Of a DNA stretch of 64,000 nucleotides, positions 1 through 54,655 are shown one piece after another. The notes beneath the pieces are model-generated. The model saw only the letters and a program-made list of their open reading frames with translations. It was not told where the DNA came from and did not search any database. The stretch comes from Acanthochromis polyacanthus (lineage: Eukaryota; Chordata; Actinopteri; Pomacentridae). The position numbers were made by a program, and so were the translations under genes. How positions within the stretch are numbered: position 1 is the first letter of the stretch; each line of letters starts with the position of its first letter. The stretch spans positions 31,812,067 through 31,876,066 of the forward strand of contig NC_067117.1 of the NCBI RefSeq assembly GCF_021347895.1. Direction: 5' to 3'.

Positions 1-565
1 AGCCCGCGGGTCCCTCAGGTCAGATTCTCACTGTAAATGTCAAACTCTGCTTTTCAGCTTCCTCTGGTACATCTCTTCCAAAAAACCTGAACATTTCGAC
101 CAAACTATGAAAAGACAGAGTTATTTCTCATCATGACTGTGGCGTGTTGGATTTACAGCTCTACAATCTTTACCACATGCAGAAAATCTTTCTCTTGCTT
201 CTTTTCAAAGCAAATATCATGAAGCAAACTTTGTTTTGAAGTTCATATATCTAGGTTAGATATATATTCTGACATGATTAAGCTGTCAAGCTGTCTCCAT
301 ATTGGTCTGTGATCTAAAGCTGACATTCTCCTAACTACAATATATACCCAAAGATCAGAGAGAATCCTCAGAACTGAAGCTAGCATTGCTTGCATGAACT
401 GCTGCTCTGTTGGTGTCACTTTTCCTGACATCAGTAAACCTTCCTCGCAAAGTAAGTCATCTCCAGTGTGTCTCTCTGTGTCTGCCTCCTTGTACTCTCT
501 CAACCTTGCTGAACTTCCACAACAAATTCCATGTCTGTTTGGTGCCTAGAATCTTGTGATCTTAC
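1..565. other. rims4 intron 5 (partial), nothing further recognised
   Basis: This is AT-rich intron sequence downstream of coding exon 5. No acceptor followed by C2-domain coding sequence is present, so the final coding exon lies outside the window. No repeat family was recognised. Confidence 0.7.
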
Positions 566-43281
<42,716 letters not shown>

Positions 43282-43500
43282 GTAGAGGCCCGCCGTCGGG
43301 CCCGGGTCGGCCGGCTTGGCCAAGCGCGGCTGGGCATTCTTCACGCGGAGCACGGCTCGCGGCGTCTTGGATGGCTGTCAGCTGCCCCCCACGGCAGATC
43401 CACCTCACCCCGAAAAGAAGAGTCAAGAGAGGAACCTCCGGAACGCTCACACCGATCGAGATCGGCGCAGAAAACTTTACTTGCAGCAACCGGCAGCACA
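43282..43500 (-). promoter_or_regulatory. rims4: GC-rich rims4 5' leader / CpG-rich segment
   Basis: About 200 bases immediately upstream of the rims4 ATG are much richer in G+C and CpG than the surrounding sequence (for example GCGCGGC, CGCGGAGCACGGCTCGCGGCG). An in-frame TGA upstream of the ATG is consistent with untranslated leader. The transcription start cannot be placed from sequence alone. Confidence 0.5.
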
Positions 43501-44447
43501 AGTTGAAAGAAAGACTCTGATGTTCCTCTTTCTCTGTATGTCAGATGAGATGCAACCTCCACGGGTGCAAAAACATCCTAGAAAGAACAAAATTGTGTTG
43601 CGAGACAGAGTAAGTTTCTCACTACTGATGTGGAGTCTAATGAATGATATATTTCTTCTCTATCTGTGACTGTGTGCTGCAGTGTTGAATCTCTCTTTTC
43701 CTGTCATCTCTCCTCTAGTGCTTGGCCTCTTGTTTGCTGACACTTGTGCTCATCCTCCTCTTCATCCCTTTCTTGTCCTCAGAAGTCGAGGTGAGACTCA
43801 CTGATGTCTGTCGCTGGATCTTTCCTGTGTCTTCGTACCGATAAAACCTGATCTCGCTCTTTCTGTTTCACTGCGAAACTCTCTGAACTCTGCACTCTGC
43901 ATGTCAGTCTACACGTCCTCCTCCTGCTTGTGCATTCAGAGCCTAGTCTTCTTTAGATCCCGATGATGGAAGGAAGATGGGAGGAGACGCTGGTGGTAGA
44001 GGTGATCCTGACACCCAGCGTGAAACGTGTTGCTCTCCGACTGACTCAAAGCTTCTGGCTTCTGTCGCTCAGTGCTGTTATTTCCTCCCGCTTTGGACGG
44101 AGCAGAGGCATTTCTTTCAAGCAGAGTAACTGACTTTCAAAAGCCCAGGAGATGCCAGCTGTGGGAGCCAATCTGCTTCGTTTCCACACGCAAATCAGCT
44201 GGGGGAACATCAGTTTGCAGCAACAATTTGCAACTGAGGGCAATCTGTTGCTTCTGTTTTAGCGGTGTTACAGTCAATGTTCTGCTGTGGCTGTTGCAAT
44301 AATCTCAGTGTTGTGTTCCTGTCAGCGAAGGTCTGTCGACTTCTTGCCTCCTCCGTCAGTCCTGTGTTGCTCTGATGCCGATGCTCCACTGACTGTCTGC
44401 TCCGAAAAGATGGGAAAAGGACCGAGAGAGAGAGCAAGAGATGGTGT

Positions 44448-44450
<3 letters not shown>

Positions 44451-44482
<32 letters not shown>
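44451..44482. repeat. (GA)n microsatellite upstream of rims4
   Basis: An uninterrupted AG/GA run of about 32 bases lies in a purine-rich stretch (44420-44630) between the CCAAT/GC boxes and the rims4 start. Such tracts can bind GAGA-type factors or form H-DNA, but here it may be only a simple repeat. Confidence 0.9.
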
Positions 44483-44487
<5 letters not shown>

Positions 44488-44639
44488 GGCTGCACTGTTT
44501 AACAGCTTGTGTCTGACTGGACTCATTCACCAGCGAAGCTGCATGGAGAGAAAGGCACAGCGGGAGGGGAAGGGAGGGAGGATGTAAGGGGGAGAGGGGA
44601 GGGAGGCGTGGAGGGAGAGCAGACTGTTGCTGACAGACT

Positions 44640-44680
44640 GACCAATCAGAATGCCAATAAAGGAATACGGGCGGGGCTTG
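44640..44680 (-). promoter_or_regulatory. Candidate rims4 promoter boxes (two CCAAT, one GC box)
   Basis: CCAAT occurs at 44642-44646 and 44654-44658, and an Sp1-type GGGCGGGGC at 44669-44677. All lie within 40 bases, about 1.4 kb upstream of the rims4 start codon, beside a purine-rich tract. Such boxes work in either orientation. Assignment to rims4 is inference from position, and it would imply a long leader or a non-coding first exon. Confidence 0.35.
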
Positions 44681-45041
44681 TGGGACAGTCGAGGCGATGC
44701 AGGGCAGAGCAAGTTGTTGTGTGTCCCAAATCATCAGAAATCCAGGAAGATAAGAGCCGGGATATCTTTTTTCTTCAAGGACGTTCAGTGAAGTACATTT
44801 CACCACAAATCTGACTGTTTTTCAGATAACCTTCTTCCACAAAGACACAACTTAAAATGCCCAACAAGTTGATGATTGTGTTTCATTCTTTGGGTTCATG
44901 ATGAGAAACCATAATCAAGTTATGTTGTCTTTCCAACACTAATGCCACAAGTCAAGACAACTCATTATAGTTCATATGATACATTTAATACAACAGCTGT
45001 TGATCCAGAGTGCTTTGCAACATATGAATAGGATTGGTGGG

Positions 45042-45214
45042 GATGTCCTGGTATGTCAACTGGTTGAGCGGACAAACCTTAAACGAGGGCTATAGTCACT
45101 GACACAGTAGTCATGGGTTCGAGTTCAACCCATTGCCCATTGCTGCAGGTCCTCCCACTTTCCCGTCTCACTACATTGTCCTATATAATTTAGGCTAAAA
45201 GGCGGCGGGGGGGA
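45042..45214 (+). mobile_element. tRNA-derived SINE, diverged
   Basis: An A-box-like GTCAACTGGTTGAGCGG and a B-box-like GGGTTCGAGTTCAACCC are about 60 bases apart. A CCTCCCACTTTCCCGTCTC tail and AGGCTAAAAGGCGGC end follow, as in a common fish tRNA-SINE. Confidence 0.7.
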
Positions 45215-45272
45215 ATAGGATGAGTGTTGCAAATTTAGGTAAGTTAAGATCAAGATTAAGAGACTTCTACAT

Positions 45273-45628
45273 GCACTGCCATTCAAAAGTTTGGGGTCAC
45301 CAGGACAATTTCATGTTTTCCATGAAAACTCAAACTTTTATTGATGTGCTAACATAAGAGTTTTCTAATCATCAATTAGCCTTTCAACACCATTAGCTAA
45401 TACAATGTAGCATTAGAACACAGGAGTGATGGTTGCTGGAAATGTTCCTCTGTACCCCTATGGAGATATTCCATTAAAAATCAGTTGTTTCCAGTTAGAA
45501 TAGTCATTTACCACATAAACAATGTCTAGACTGGTTTTGTGATTAATGTTACTGTCATTGAAAAAACTGTATTTCTTTAAAAACTAAGGACATTTCTAAG
45601 CGACCCCAAACTTTTGAATGGTAGTGTA
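45273..45628 (-). mobile_element. Short TIR element (CACTACC family), full length, inverted
   Basis: Ends are TGCACTGCCATTCAAAAG and, inverted, CTTTTGAATGGTAGTGTA. The interior is the reverse complement of 40253-40602. This is the most complete copy in the window. Confidence 0.85.
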
Positions 45629-46940
45629 TATCATTACTGAGTAAAGTCACAGTGTATAAACAGCAGGAGAATAGGGTCGCTGTGGACTATTCCATTTCAT
45701 CACTGTCCCATGAACACCACGCATGGCAGGGGCGTTGTGGTTTTGCTCAGTTACAGAATAGAACTGGAGCAGGTTGGTTCAGGAGCGGTGCCAGGATCTG
45801 TTAATTGGCACATCTGTGGTGCTTTGACTAATCAGTTTATGCAGTAGCTTGCTGGAAGCAGGGTCTGCCATTCTGAGTCCAACCAGACCACGAGACCCAG
45901 GTAGCAGTCCTAGGAAAGGGTCGTTTTGTTCCAAGAAGAAACTGAGTTATGTTCGGTCTTGGCAGCAATAAACTCTGCTTCAGAATTCACCATCTGTGTG
46001 TGTGTGCGCTGAGGATAACCTGCAGTAGCAGTCTTGTGCTACATCACGTATCGCCTAAATTACTGATTTTCAACTTTCTAAAGAGCGAAAGTCTGAAGTG
46101 CTTCTGCTTCTTACGCAAATAAACTATTTAAAATTCATTGAAACTGCTGAAAATGCATCACAATGCCTGAACACAGGACCGAATGGCTGCTCTCCAAATC
46201 ACACTTGTTCTTTTTACTTAAAGTACATACTACAGCTGCTGTCACAGAGTACGTTGTGCTTCATGCAGTATGCATAAGATTAGGACATACAACCTCGTCT
46301 TAATATTGCACCTTAAGCTTTGATCATTGCAGTCTGTGGTGTGAAATGAGCTGTCATCTGTGCTTTCATGGCGGCTCAAGCTTGTTTATCCTCACACAAC
46401 ACACTGTGGTACAGCTGTGCATAGGACTGTGGGTCAGAATGGTGGGAAAAGTATGCCAACTTGAAAACTTCAAAATCCAACTCGTTGGAGCCTGTATTTC
46501 TTGCATGCGACTTTTGACAGCTTATGCATTGGGTCTCAACAAATCTTTTTCTGGAATGACACATTAATATAAAATGGTAGTATGGATTTTGGAACACACC
46601 CTATTTCTTAGTTTATGTAATTCAATATAAACTTTGGCTTTAAAATGTATCAAGTCAAAAAGCAAGCTAAAGTGCATGATAATATATTACTACAAGCTTC
46701 TGATTGGAATCTGAATCAGACAAGTGGTCCATTCCATGTGACATAAGTCATTGGAGGAGGATTTGTCAAGTGACTGTGATCCAACCAAAATCATCTGGAT
46801 GTAACAACAAACAAACAGGGCACTGGTTGCCGATCAGCAGCCACACAATAAAGAAATTCATGTGTTACCCAACATCTCAACACTTTATACAAAAAGTAAC
46901 ACTTCAGTTGGCCTATTATCTTTCTGTTCACAGGAGGGTT
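45629..46940. other. 5' flank of rims4, nothing recognised
   Basis: No supported exon or repeat family. The same holds for 43501-45041 except the promoter boxes and purine tract. Confidence 0.55.
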
Positions 46941-47850
46941 TCTAGCTGTCCTTTCAGAACTGTGCAGGAAGAGCCAAAACCAGGATGTTCTTCAACAAGA
47001 ACAAGTTACAGCAACAACAGAAGGTTGAAGAATTAGTGCAAAGTGATTGACTGACGATCAGAATGATGGTGGACTTAATGGGATTTACTGAAGAGTTGGT
47101 CTGGACCATCTTTTTTTGGACAATTCTGAATGAGGGTTTTCTTTGGAGTGGGGAAAACTGACATTTCCCACTGGAAGCTCTTCTGCCTGATCTCAGGTTA
47201 ATAGTAGAAGATCTCATCTACAGTGATGAACATCCCAGGACACATCCACACAGCAGGTCTTTTGGTCTTTGGAAAGCAGTTTTCGCACCAACTTCATGCA
47301 AATCATCCAATAAGATGGTCCAAAACGACTCCCTCTTCAACTCCAGTTGTTCAGCTAACATTGTGATCATCAGTCTACAGTAACGCCACACCAGCTGCTT
47401 GACCTTCTGGATGTTGCTATCAATTCTTGTTGTTGAGGGACATCTTGTTTAGGCTCGTTCTGCCCCATTCTGAATCTCTTGTGTAACTAGCACTAACATG
47501 TACAGGACATTGTTTGCTCCTGGTACACATCCTTCAGCATGACAAAGATTTGTGCTGGAGTTTTTCCCAAGTTCAGCAAGAATTTGATGTTAATCTAACG
47601 CTCAAGGCCCGCTCCAGTTCCTTTACCTTCTTGATGTTGCCATCAGTTCTTGTTGCTAAGGGACATCCTGTTTTGGGTCATTCTGCCCCATTCTGAACCT
47701 CTTGTGCCACTCGTAGAAACGTGTACAGGGCATTGTTTGCTCTCCTTACAAATCCTGCAGCATGACAAAGATTTCTGCTGGAGTTTTTCCCAAGTTTGTC
47801 AAGAACTTGATGTTTATGTAACCCTTAAGGCCCGCTCCAGTTCCTGAACC
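46940..47850 (-). pseudogene. Mariner-type transposase pseudogene with tandem duplication
   Basis: On the minus strand, INIKFLTNLGKTPAEIFVML and EWHKRFRMGQNDPKQDVP are followed by a second version (INIKFLLNLGKTPAQIFVML, then HKRFRMGQNEPK). This is the N-terminal helix-turn-helix segment of mariner-type transposases. Further on, QWEMSVFPTPKKTLIQN resembles the block before the second catalytic Asp. There are many stops. The N-terminal segment is duplicated as units of about 223 bp (47401-47624 and 47625-47847). Confidence 0.7.
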
Positions 47851-49564
47851 TTCAGGATGTTGCTATTAGTGCTACTGTAGGGCCCTTTCTTCTCCAGGTG
47901 TGACTTAGTGTCGGTGATCCACCACTCTGATTCCAGCCTCATAGCAAGCTGGGAAATGCAAAAAGAGAATTCCCCCTTGCAGGACCAGTAAAGTATAAAA
48001 CACAGCATGCCCATATCTTGTTGTGCACACAAATATACTGCAAACTAACAGAGAGCGCTCTAATCTCAGAAACAAATTTGTGTTTCTGTGATATCACTTT
48101 AAATTAACATTCAGTGAAGCCAGCAAATGCAGGACCAATAAAGTCAGTGGTGAGCATTCAGTTCTGACTGTTGAAAATGCCCCCTCCTCTGAAGAATACT
48201 TTTTAATTATAATGTTCTCCCCTGTTAGTATTTATTAGTCTCCCTCTGAGTTCTCTTCCTGCTGCAATTATTCCTCCATCTTTCTCACCTCTTCTTCCCT
48301 TCCTTTGAGTCCGACTGTCTTTGTCTCCACGGCGTTCACTCCCTCCCTCCGTTTGTCTTTCTGTCTGTGCAGCAGAGAGCGAAGGAGGGAGCAGATACAC
48401 TGTGTAATCAACGCTGCTTCACAGGGTTCCATTCATCTCTCTGCTTCCATAGATAGAAGCCATAGGGGACGGACAGACACACTCGTACTTACACACTAAA
48501 TGAGAACAAACAAACACTGACACGCCGCCCAAAGCCAAGACATACAAATACACAACTGCACACAGAAAAATGTGAATCATTTCATGTTTTTCTTTTATTT
48601 TTTGTGCGTAACCACAACACACTGGTGGATAAACTAAATATACTTCAAATGTGCACACACATAAATGATCAAGTTGTTTATGCGTTAAACACCAGAGTTC
48701 ATTCCACAATGTCACACAGACAAATGACTGGTCAGAGAACAATGGGTTACTAATATATCACATTGCATTTATGAAAATGTCACAAGTGGCAACTCTGATC
48801 AGAGCAGCTCCTGTAAACACACTGATTAAAGAAAAAAACCAGCCTTCTGGAGAGGCGGTCCTTTGCTAAAAAGTGAGTTTCACATAGTTAATTAATCTTA
48901 TAGGTAAACTTTGTAATTAGCAGCCTCCGTTAAGGGATGTGATGAAGTACAATAAATGTTTCAAGCTGACGGTTTTCTTCAACCTTGTTTTTTTTCTTTT
49001 TTTGCCAGCCGAGAACAATCCTTTCCTCTCCGTTCAGACTTTTTTCTTCAACAATTTGATTAGAAAAAGTAATTTTTTCCCTCCGCCCTCCACTGCTTCC
49101 ACCATCTGCCATCAATAGAAGTGTTTGCTCTTGAGAAAAGTTCATTCTACTTCTTAGTAAATTTTCCTCTATTTCGACCCAAACAGCAATCCTGCTATTG
49201 GTTAGGTGTGGGCTTAAGTTTATTTTCCCATGACTACACATCATTCTTATATATATAGTCTGAATGACAAAATGCCAACATTTTGACTAATGGTGGGATG
49301 CAATTAAAAACATTATTCAAATTAATTAGAGGCGTTGTAATTATTTCATTGTGATTAATGGCAATTAGCAAATAGCAATACTTGAAACAATAAGTAAAGT
49401 TTTTCAATTCAAACAAAATTTGGTTGAAGACTGAATCGCTGATTAGACATATACATGAACTTAAACTACAAAAATGTTTATGTTTCATTCATATTTATTT
49501 GCATTTTCCATCTGTCTGCTACACTGATTACTGCAAACTTAAAGTGCAATTACAGCGATTAGAT
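47851..49564. other. 5' flank, nothing recognised
   Basis: Pyrimidine-rich at 48240-48370. No splice-bounded coding segment or known repeat. Confidence 0.55.
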
Positions 49565-49990
49565 TTAACATGTTAAGACTTTTTGTAAACTCAACCACTT
49601 TCAGTGTCTTGAAAAGCGGTCTATTATGGGATGGCTACAACCAGAACTGTCATAGCTAAAGGTACAGGTACATGTCCACAGGATCCAGGTCAATTTCTTG
49701 CATTGTCTATGTGAAATGCACCACATTGCATGCTGGTTGCATTGCGGCGCGTCACCCCCGGAGCTCATTTGCATAAAGTAGTTTCATTTCTAAAAACACA
49801 GCGCGGGGAGCGGAGGTCCAACGCATCGTGAAACTTTCGTTGAACATCTAAACTAGCTGCTGTTGAACTAAAACGAGGACAGATTCAGCTGCTTATTTCT
49901 CGCCTCAAATTCTTTCAGAATTACTTTTTCCTGCACTGTTTTTGTAATAAGAGAGAAAGTTTGCAACCAAGCCGCCATGTTGCTCTGATG
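49565..49990 (+). repeat. Interspersed repeat, copy inverted relative to 63395-63810
   Basis: Shares GGTCTATTATGGGATGGCTA, GCATGCTGGTTGC, CCAACGCATCG and TGTTTTTGTAATAA in order with the reverse complement of 63395-63810. Class unknown. DNA up to about 50330 may belong to the same element. Confidence 0.7.
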
Positions 49991-50620
49991 TTTTTACCAG
50001 ACTGAAGGTCTGAAGGACAGTCATGTGACCATCTAGTGACACTAGTGGCAGGCAAAAAAAAAAGCATCCCTGTGGACACGTAGCTTTGGATCTCGTGTCT
50101 GTGCTCGCAGCAACGTGTTTTGCATTGAGATGATACCGTTGGCTAGAAGTGCTGCGATGATCAGAAAACTCTTTGTTGCACAATTTGAACACAACCAGGC
50201 TTTTATCCAAGCTGCTATTGGGAAGATTTTTAAAAGAAAACTTTCCACCCAACTAGCTCAATGCGGTCTTCCTTCGCTGTTCGCCAAACTTCGTTGTGCG
50301 CTGACGTCACTCAGTGCATCCTGTGCAAACAGACTTTAGGTTTATTACAACCCTCTACTGGGCTGGAGTGTTCATCAATTGTTGAACTGAGAAAGTTGTG
50401 ATTAAATGTGTTATTTTAAAAGTCCCAACCCTAATTTTGACAATTTATTAACTCAACTATGCTAGGTATCCCATGTCTGAAAAGGGCTTTAGTGGTAATG
50501 TAGTGTGTTAAAAGTCTTGAAACATCTAGATATGTAATAATGAAATGGTTATGATGCACTAACTATGTTCTTTAATTAAGAGAAATATTCCATTGTTTAA
50601 GTCGAACTGTATTTGGAGAG

Positions 50621-51204
50621 TAGCCTAGCCGCGCTAGACAACCCATGGCAACGAATTTAATTCTCTGACATTGTGGGTCTAGTTACCCTCCATAAGGCTT
50701 GAGGCTGGATTCTCCTAAAACTGGCCGGACCAATCACCATGAAGTGTAGAGTCAGAAGGCGGGCGTAACGTAGTGACGACAGAGGCACGACGATTCTGAC
50801 AGAAACAACCGGCGCACAATAAACAGTTATCTTTCGACTCGGCTTTGGCCACAGCCCTTAAAGATTTGAAGCTAAAATTCAACTTGAAAGATAAACAAAG
50901 GACGGCACTGAAGTGTTTCATTGAGAAGAAAGACGTATTTGGACTTATGCTGACGGGATATGGCAAATCCTTAATACACCAGTTGGCTCCGCGGCTCCGC
51001 TGGTTGGGAAGCTAATGGGACTTAGCCACAATCCGCCGGTGCTCTTGGAACTACGTCAGCCTATTCGTTGGGTTGATTGGTTGTATACCTACCCAATTGC
51101 TGCAGAGGGATTTGACAGACAACCTTTTAGCCCGCCTCCCTCCCTGTCGAGCTTCCCTAGACCCTTGTGCCATCAGAAACATGGCTGTAGCGTGGCTAGG
51201 CTAC
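50621..51204. mobile_element. TIR DNA transposon carrying a RecQ-like helicase fragment
   Basis: The terminus TAGCCTAGCCGCGCTAGAC faces a slightly diverged inverse ending GGCTAGGCTA. It is flanked by TTTGGAGAG (50612-50620) and CTTGGAGAG (about 51204-51212), a 9-bp duplication with one mismatch. Its arms match 1533-2093 in reverse. The middle holds a 71-codon open frame (50800-51015) not present in the other copy. Confidence 0.85.
50800..51015 (+). pseudogene. RecQ-type DNA helicase N-terminal fragment inside a transposon
   Basis: The frame is open for 71 codons between a TGA (50797-50799) and a TAA (51013-51015), with no early ATG. It reads FNLKDKQRTALKCFIEKKDV, then FGLMLTGYGKSLIHQLAP. These match the Q motif (F..LK..Q) and motif I / Walker A (TG.GKS) of RecQ-family helicases. 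Motifs Ia to VI are missing, so it cannot be an active helicase. It is probably a deletion remnant of a longer autonomous element or of a captured host exon. Confidence 0.65.
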
Positions 51205-51339
51205 TTGGAGAGTATAGATCTCCACAATGCCAATAGTCCACTTCTATGATTTTACAACGTAAACCAGATCTGCATGAAATCATAATTAAATCTTCTGTTA
51301 GTCCTCACATCCATGGAGTTTTCTGAAATTTGGCCCAGT

Positions 51340-51412
51340 AGTTACATCATAATCCTGCTGGCAGACAGACAAACAGACAGTAATGAAGTCACAACCTCCT
51401 TGTGAGAGGTAA
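51340..51412 (+). repeat. Short tail of an interspersed repeat with CAGACAGACAAACAGACAG
   Basis: GGCAGACAGACAAACAGACAG followed by CCTCCTTGTGAGAGGTAATA resembles the closing part of the 54400-54655 repeat. Confidence 0.5.
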
Positions 51413-51709
51413 TAAAGTAAATTTATGTGCCATAAAAATTAAAAACATAAATTTTAAGACCTTCAGTGACTTTTTTCCTAAGAGGTGTGGTAAAATGAAA
51501 GTGATCTCCATCTGTCTTTGGAACAGGCACATTTTTACAAAGGAGAGGCGAGTCCTGGTGAAGTTTATTACTGATGTTTTGTCACTGCGATACTTAAGCT
51601 GAGTTTGGGATTAATAAACAGTCTGCATAAAACAGTAATCAGACAGTCAAACAGTAATGTTTGCTCCTTATGGCCACATATTTTGTGTATATTTTGTCGG
51701 TTTTTACAT

Positions 51710-52150
51710 TGTAGTTGTCCCCTCCAACTATGCATTTTCCTCTGCTTATCCAGGAACATCCTTCTCCCCATCAACATTTTCCAGTTCCTTCTGGGGGATC
51801 CTACATTGTTCCCAGGCCAACTAAGATATATGATCCCTCCAGTAAGTTTTGGATCTACTTCTGCATCTGCTCCCAGTTGGAAATGCCCACAAACCTCCAT
51901 AGACCCAGGAGGCTTCTTAATGAGACGCTCAAACCACCCAGCTAACTCCTTTAGACCATGAAAAAGCACAGACTCAACTCTGACCTCCATACTCCTTCTC
52001 TAAACCCATTTCAACCCCTTGCGATCTCGTTCTTTCAGTCACTACCCAGAGCTCCTAACCACAGGTGGAGGTTGGGACATTGATCAAAAGCTTTGTCTTC
52101 TGGATTTACTCCTTCTTCATCATGACGGTCCAGTACAACATCTGTTTACG
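51710..52150 (-). mobile_element. Retroposon-like fish repeat, diverged
   Basis: Phrases in order: GAGACGCTCAAACCACCCAGC, GCGATCTCGTTCTTTCAGTC, ACTACCCAGAGCTCCTAACC, CATCATGACGGTCCAGTACA. They match a repeat common in teleosts, read here in its usual plus sense. Its exact class is not established. Confidence 0.55.
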
Positions 52151-52167
52151 GCTTTAGATTTAAATGG

Positions 52168-52358
52168 TTGTATTTATATAGCGCTTTTATCCATGGTGGG
52201 AGCTGCCATGCAAGGTGCTAACCACAACCCATTAGGAGCAATTAGGGGTTAGGTGTCATGCTCAGGGACACCTTGACATGAACTCGACGGGCCGAGGATT
52301 GAACCGGCAACCTTCCAGTTACAAGACGGCCACTCTACCCACTGAGCCATGCCGCCCC
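52168..52358 (-). mobile_element. tRNA-derived SINE-like repeat
   Basis: On the minus strand the head GGGGCGGCATGGCTCAGTGG contains a perfect A box (TGGCTCAGTGG). GGTTCAATCC lies about 40 bases on as a B box. The tail end is GGATAAAAGCGCTATATAAAT-like, as in a common fish repeat. Confidence 0.75.
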
Positions 52359-54400
52359 GATTTAAAATTACCTTCCTTGTGTGTCCATGTTTGCTTGCTT
52401 AATTGTTTATTGGTATTTTGGTCTGGTTTTGTTGTTCTGTGCGTTCCGTGAGATAATCAGACCTTTGGGTATCTGTAGTCCACTGTCTTTCCATTGTCAG
52501 TGTCCTTCATGCCATAACTTCCGGTTGGTGAAGTTTATTTCTTTTCAGTCTTTTTTGTGCCTTCAAGTTGCACCCAGAAATCTGCCTCAATCTGTGTTTT
52601 TGTTTGCATAGGTTTAACTAAAGAAAGCCTTTTTTGCACCTTTTTAGCATGTGTTTTCTGCAATCTGCCTCCAAACTGAGTCCTGCATTTTGGCCCACTT
52701 CAGTACATTCTGATAGACTCCATTGTGAGTCTATATATGGCTATTTTCCACACTACAAGGCAGCATGTGCAGTGCAGTAATACGGGTAAGTGATACATTT
52801 TTTGGTTACATGCTGACATACTCGCAAAACCGTAGCAATAACAAACCTTGTGCAGATACTTGAAGCTATGCAGTTAACTCTAAATGAATACAACGACACT
52901 TACGGTACACATTCTGTACCTAATCGTTGCTGTATGACACGCATAAGAGCCATTCAAACATGGTTGAAATGATGTCACGTTGACAATTTAAGGACTGCAT
53001 TCTGCATGCGCCTAGGTTCTTTTTAGCCGACTAAATTTACTCTTCTGATTACAGAATCCAAAAAACATGAGGGTGGTTTATCATCTGCAGTATAATTCAT
53101 CATCATAAACACCACTGATGACTCGTTTAAGCAGTCAGATCGCTAGCCGTTCATTTAGCTTCGTCATAGAATCACCTGAACACAACCCTGACTGGGATTG
53201 GAAGACGGAGAAGGGTAGTAGAAACTGAGGGCAGCGTGATGCAACTCGTTTCTTCTGGCTGCTGCTGCTGCAGGCTCAGCCCCCGTGATGAATGTTGGCA
53301 GCTGTGGTGTGCAAAAACTTAACTACGACCAGGATGTATGCACACTCCTCTGCTTGACTTCATTAGGAAAGCAAAGGCATTAAAGTATGAGGATTTTCTC
53401 ATAAAGTTGCATTGATTTTTTGCCTTTTTCTTTGAAGTCATTTATTTTGTCTTTCAAATATAGGTGAAATATTTGCTCTAGATCCGCCTTTGTTCTTGCT
53501 GAGTGTATAAAGTGTAACTGTACTTCACTGTCCTCCGCCTTCAGCATTTGCACGTTAAATATTGTCACAATAATCCAGTCTTGTCAGTTAATCTGACTTT
53601 ATTTATGCTTTAGTGTCAGCTGTGACACACGGTGCTTCATTCTGGAGGCGCCTTACAGACTTTAACAATCTACCATCTATTATAACTTCACCCAGAAGAA
53701 AACAGCAAACAAATTATTTCTCTTATTGGTCATAAACAACTGTGTCATTTTGTTTTTTCCTGTCTTTTTTCTTTGGGAGAGCACAAGCTTTTACTCACTG
53801 TCATTTTTCCCCTGGCTCCTCATTCATGTTTGTGTTATTTTCAGTGGCTTTTCAGTGTCTTAAAGGCTCTTCACACCGCGATGCCTTCGTCCTTCTGTGC
53901 TCAGCTGAGTGTACTGTGGCCAGTGAAGTGCACTGGTATCGTGTTGACAAGCACTCGGCCGCTCGCTGTGAGCATGCTGTCCAAGCACACCTTATCACAG
54001 GAGCATTGACCTTTTACTACGACTACCTGCCTCAGCTTCTGTCTCCGCCTTTTCCATGTCACCGCCTGTCTCTCGGCCTCCCTGCCTTTTCCTTCCATCT
54101 GCTCCCCTGTCTTGCTTTTCCTGCATTTCCATTTGTCTCCTTGCTGCTATCATCGGCCGTCTTTACTCGTCTGCTCGTGTCTTCTTATGAGCTTGTTTGT
54201 CCACCTGTCAGTTCTTTCACCGTTTTCACCTTTTTTTTCTCTGATTTTCTGTCCGTTAACACTTGTTTTCACCAGTCATCTCTCCATGGAATCTTTTGCG
54301 CTTTTGTCTGAATTTGATTTCTTGGTTTTACAAGTTTCATCTATATATCCAAATGAGGGCTGAGACTTTAACACCTTCAATTCAATTAATTAATTACTTA
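52359..54400. other. 5' flank, nothing recognised
   Basis: 53740-54330 is C/T-rich and keeps an open frame of 189 codons of hydrophobic residues. This is attributed to composition, not a gene. Confidence 0.55.
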
Positions 54401-54655
54401 CATAAAAAAACTAGAAAAGCACTCGGAGAGCGCAGACCTCTGCCAGGCCATCTTTTTGTCTGTCATCTCTTAATTGTGCAGAGTCCTTCAAAAAAATCCT
54501 GGATCCAGACGGTGATCCGGATCACCTCCAAAATCTAATCGATTGTTACTTTTGCTTTTCCGGACATTCTGTAAAAATTTGGTGAAAATCCGTCTTGAGT
54601 TATGCTGACAAACAAACTCCGATGATTACATAACCTCCTGGCGGAGGTAATAATA
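54400..54655 (+). repeat. Interspersed repeat (GAAAAGCACTCGGAGAGCGC)
   Basis: Starts ACTAGAAAAGCACTCGGAGA like the 56880 copy, continues GATCCGGATCACCTCCAAAA and ends AACCTCCTGGCGGAGGTAAT. It is a relative of the ~650-bp family or a second family sharing its end. Confidence 0.6.

Noticed and set aside
1..30. GC-rich window edge as the last rims4 exon
   Set aside because: No acceptor and no C2 C-terminal coding frame on the minus strand within positions 1-565.
43282..43352. In-frame upstream extension of RIMS4 from a GTG at 43352
   Set aside because: GTG is not an expected vertebrate start, there is no ATG between the upstream TGA and 43281, and the family N-terminus begins at 43281.
44210..44806. 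198-codon minus-strand open frame upstream of rims4
   Set aside because: Its middle is translated (GA)n and purine-tract sequence. There is no domain or signal and no coding-like neighbour. It is better read as rims4 promoter or leader DNA.
53742..54311. 189-codon plus-strand open frame rich in Phe, Leu and Ser
   Set aside because: The region is C/T-rich, which suppresses stops in one frame. No domain, splice sites or family resemblance.
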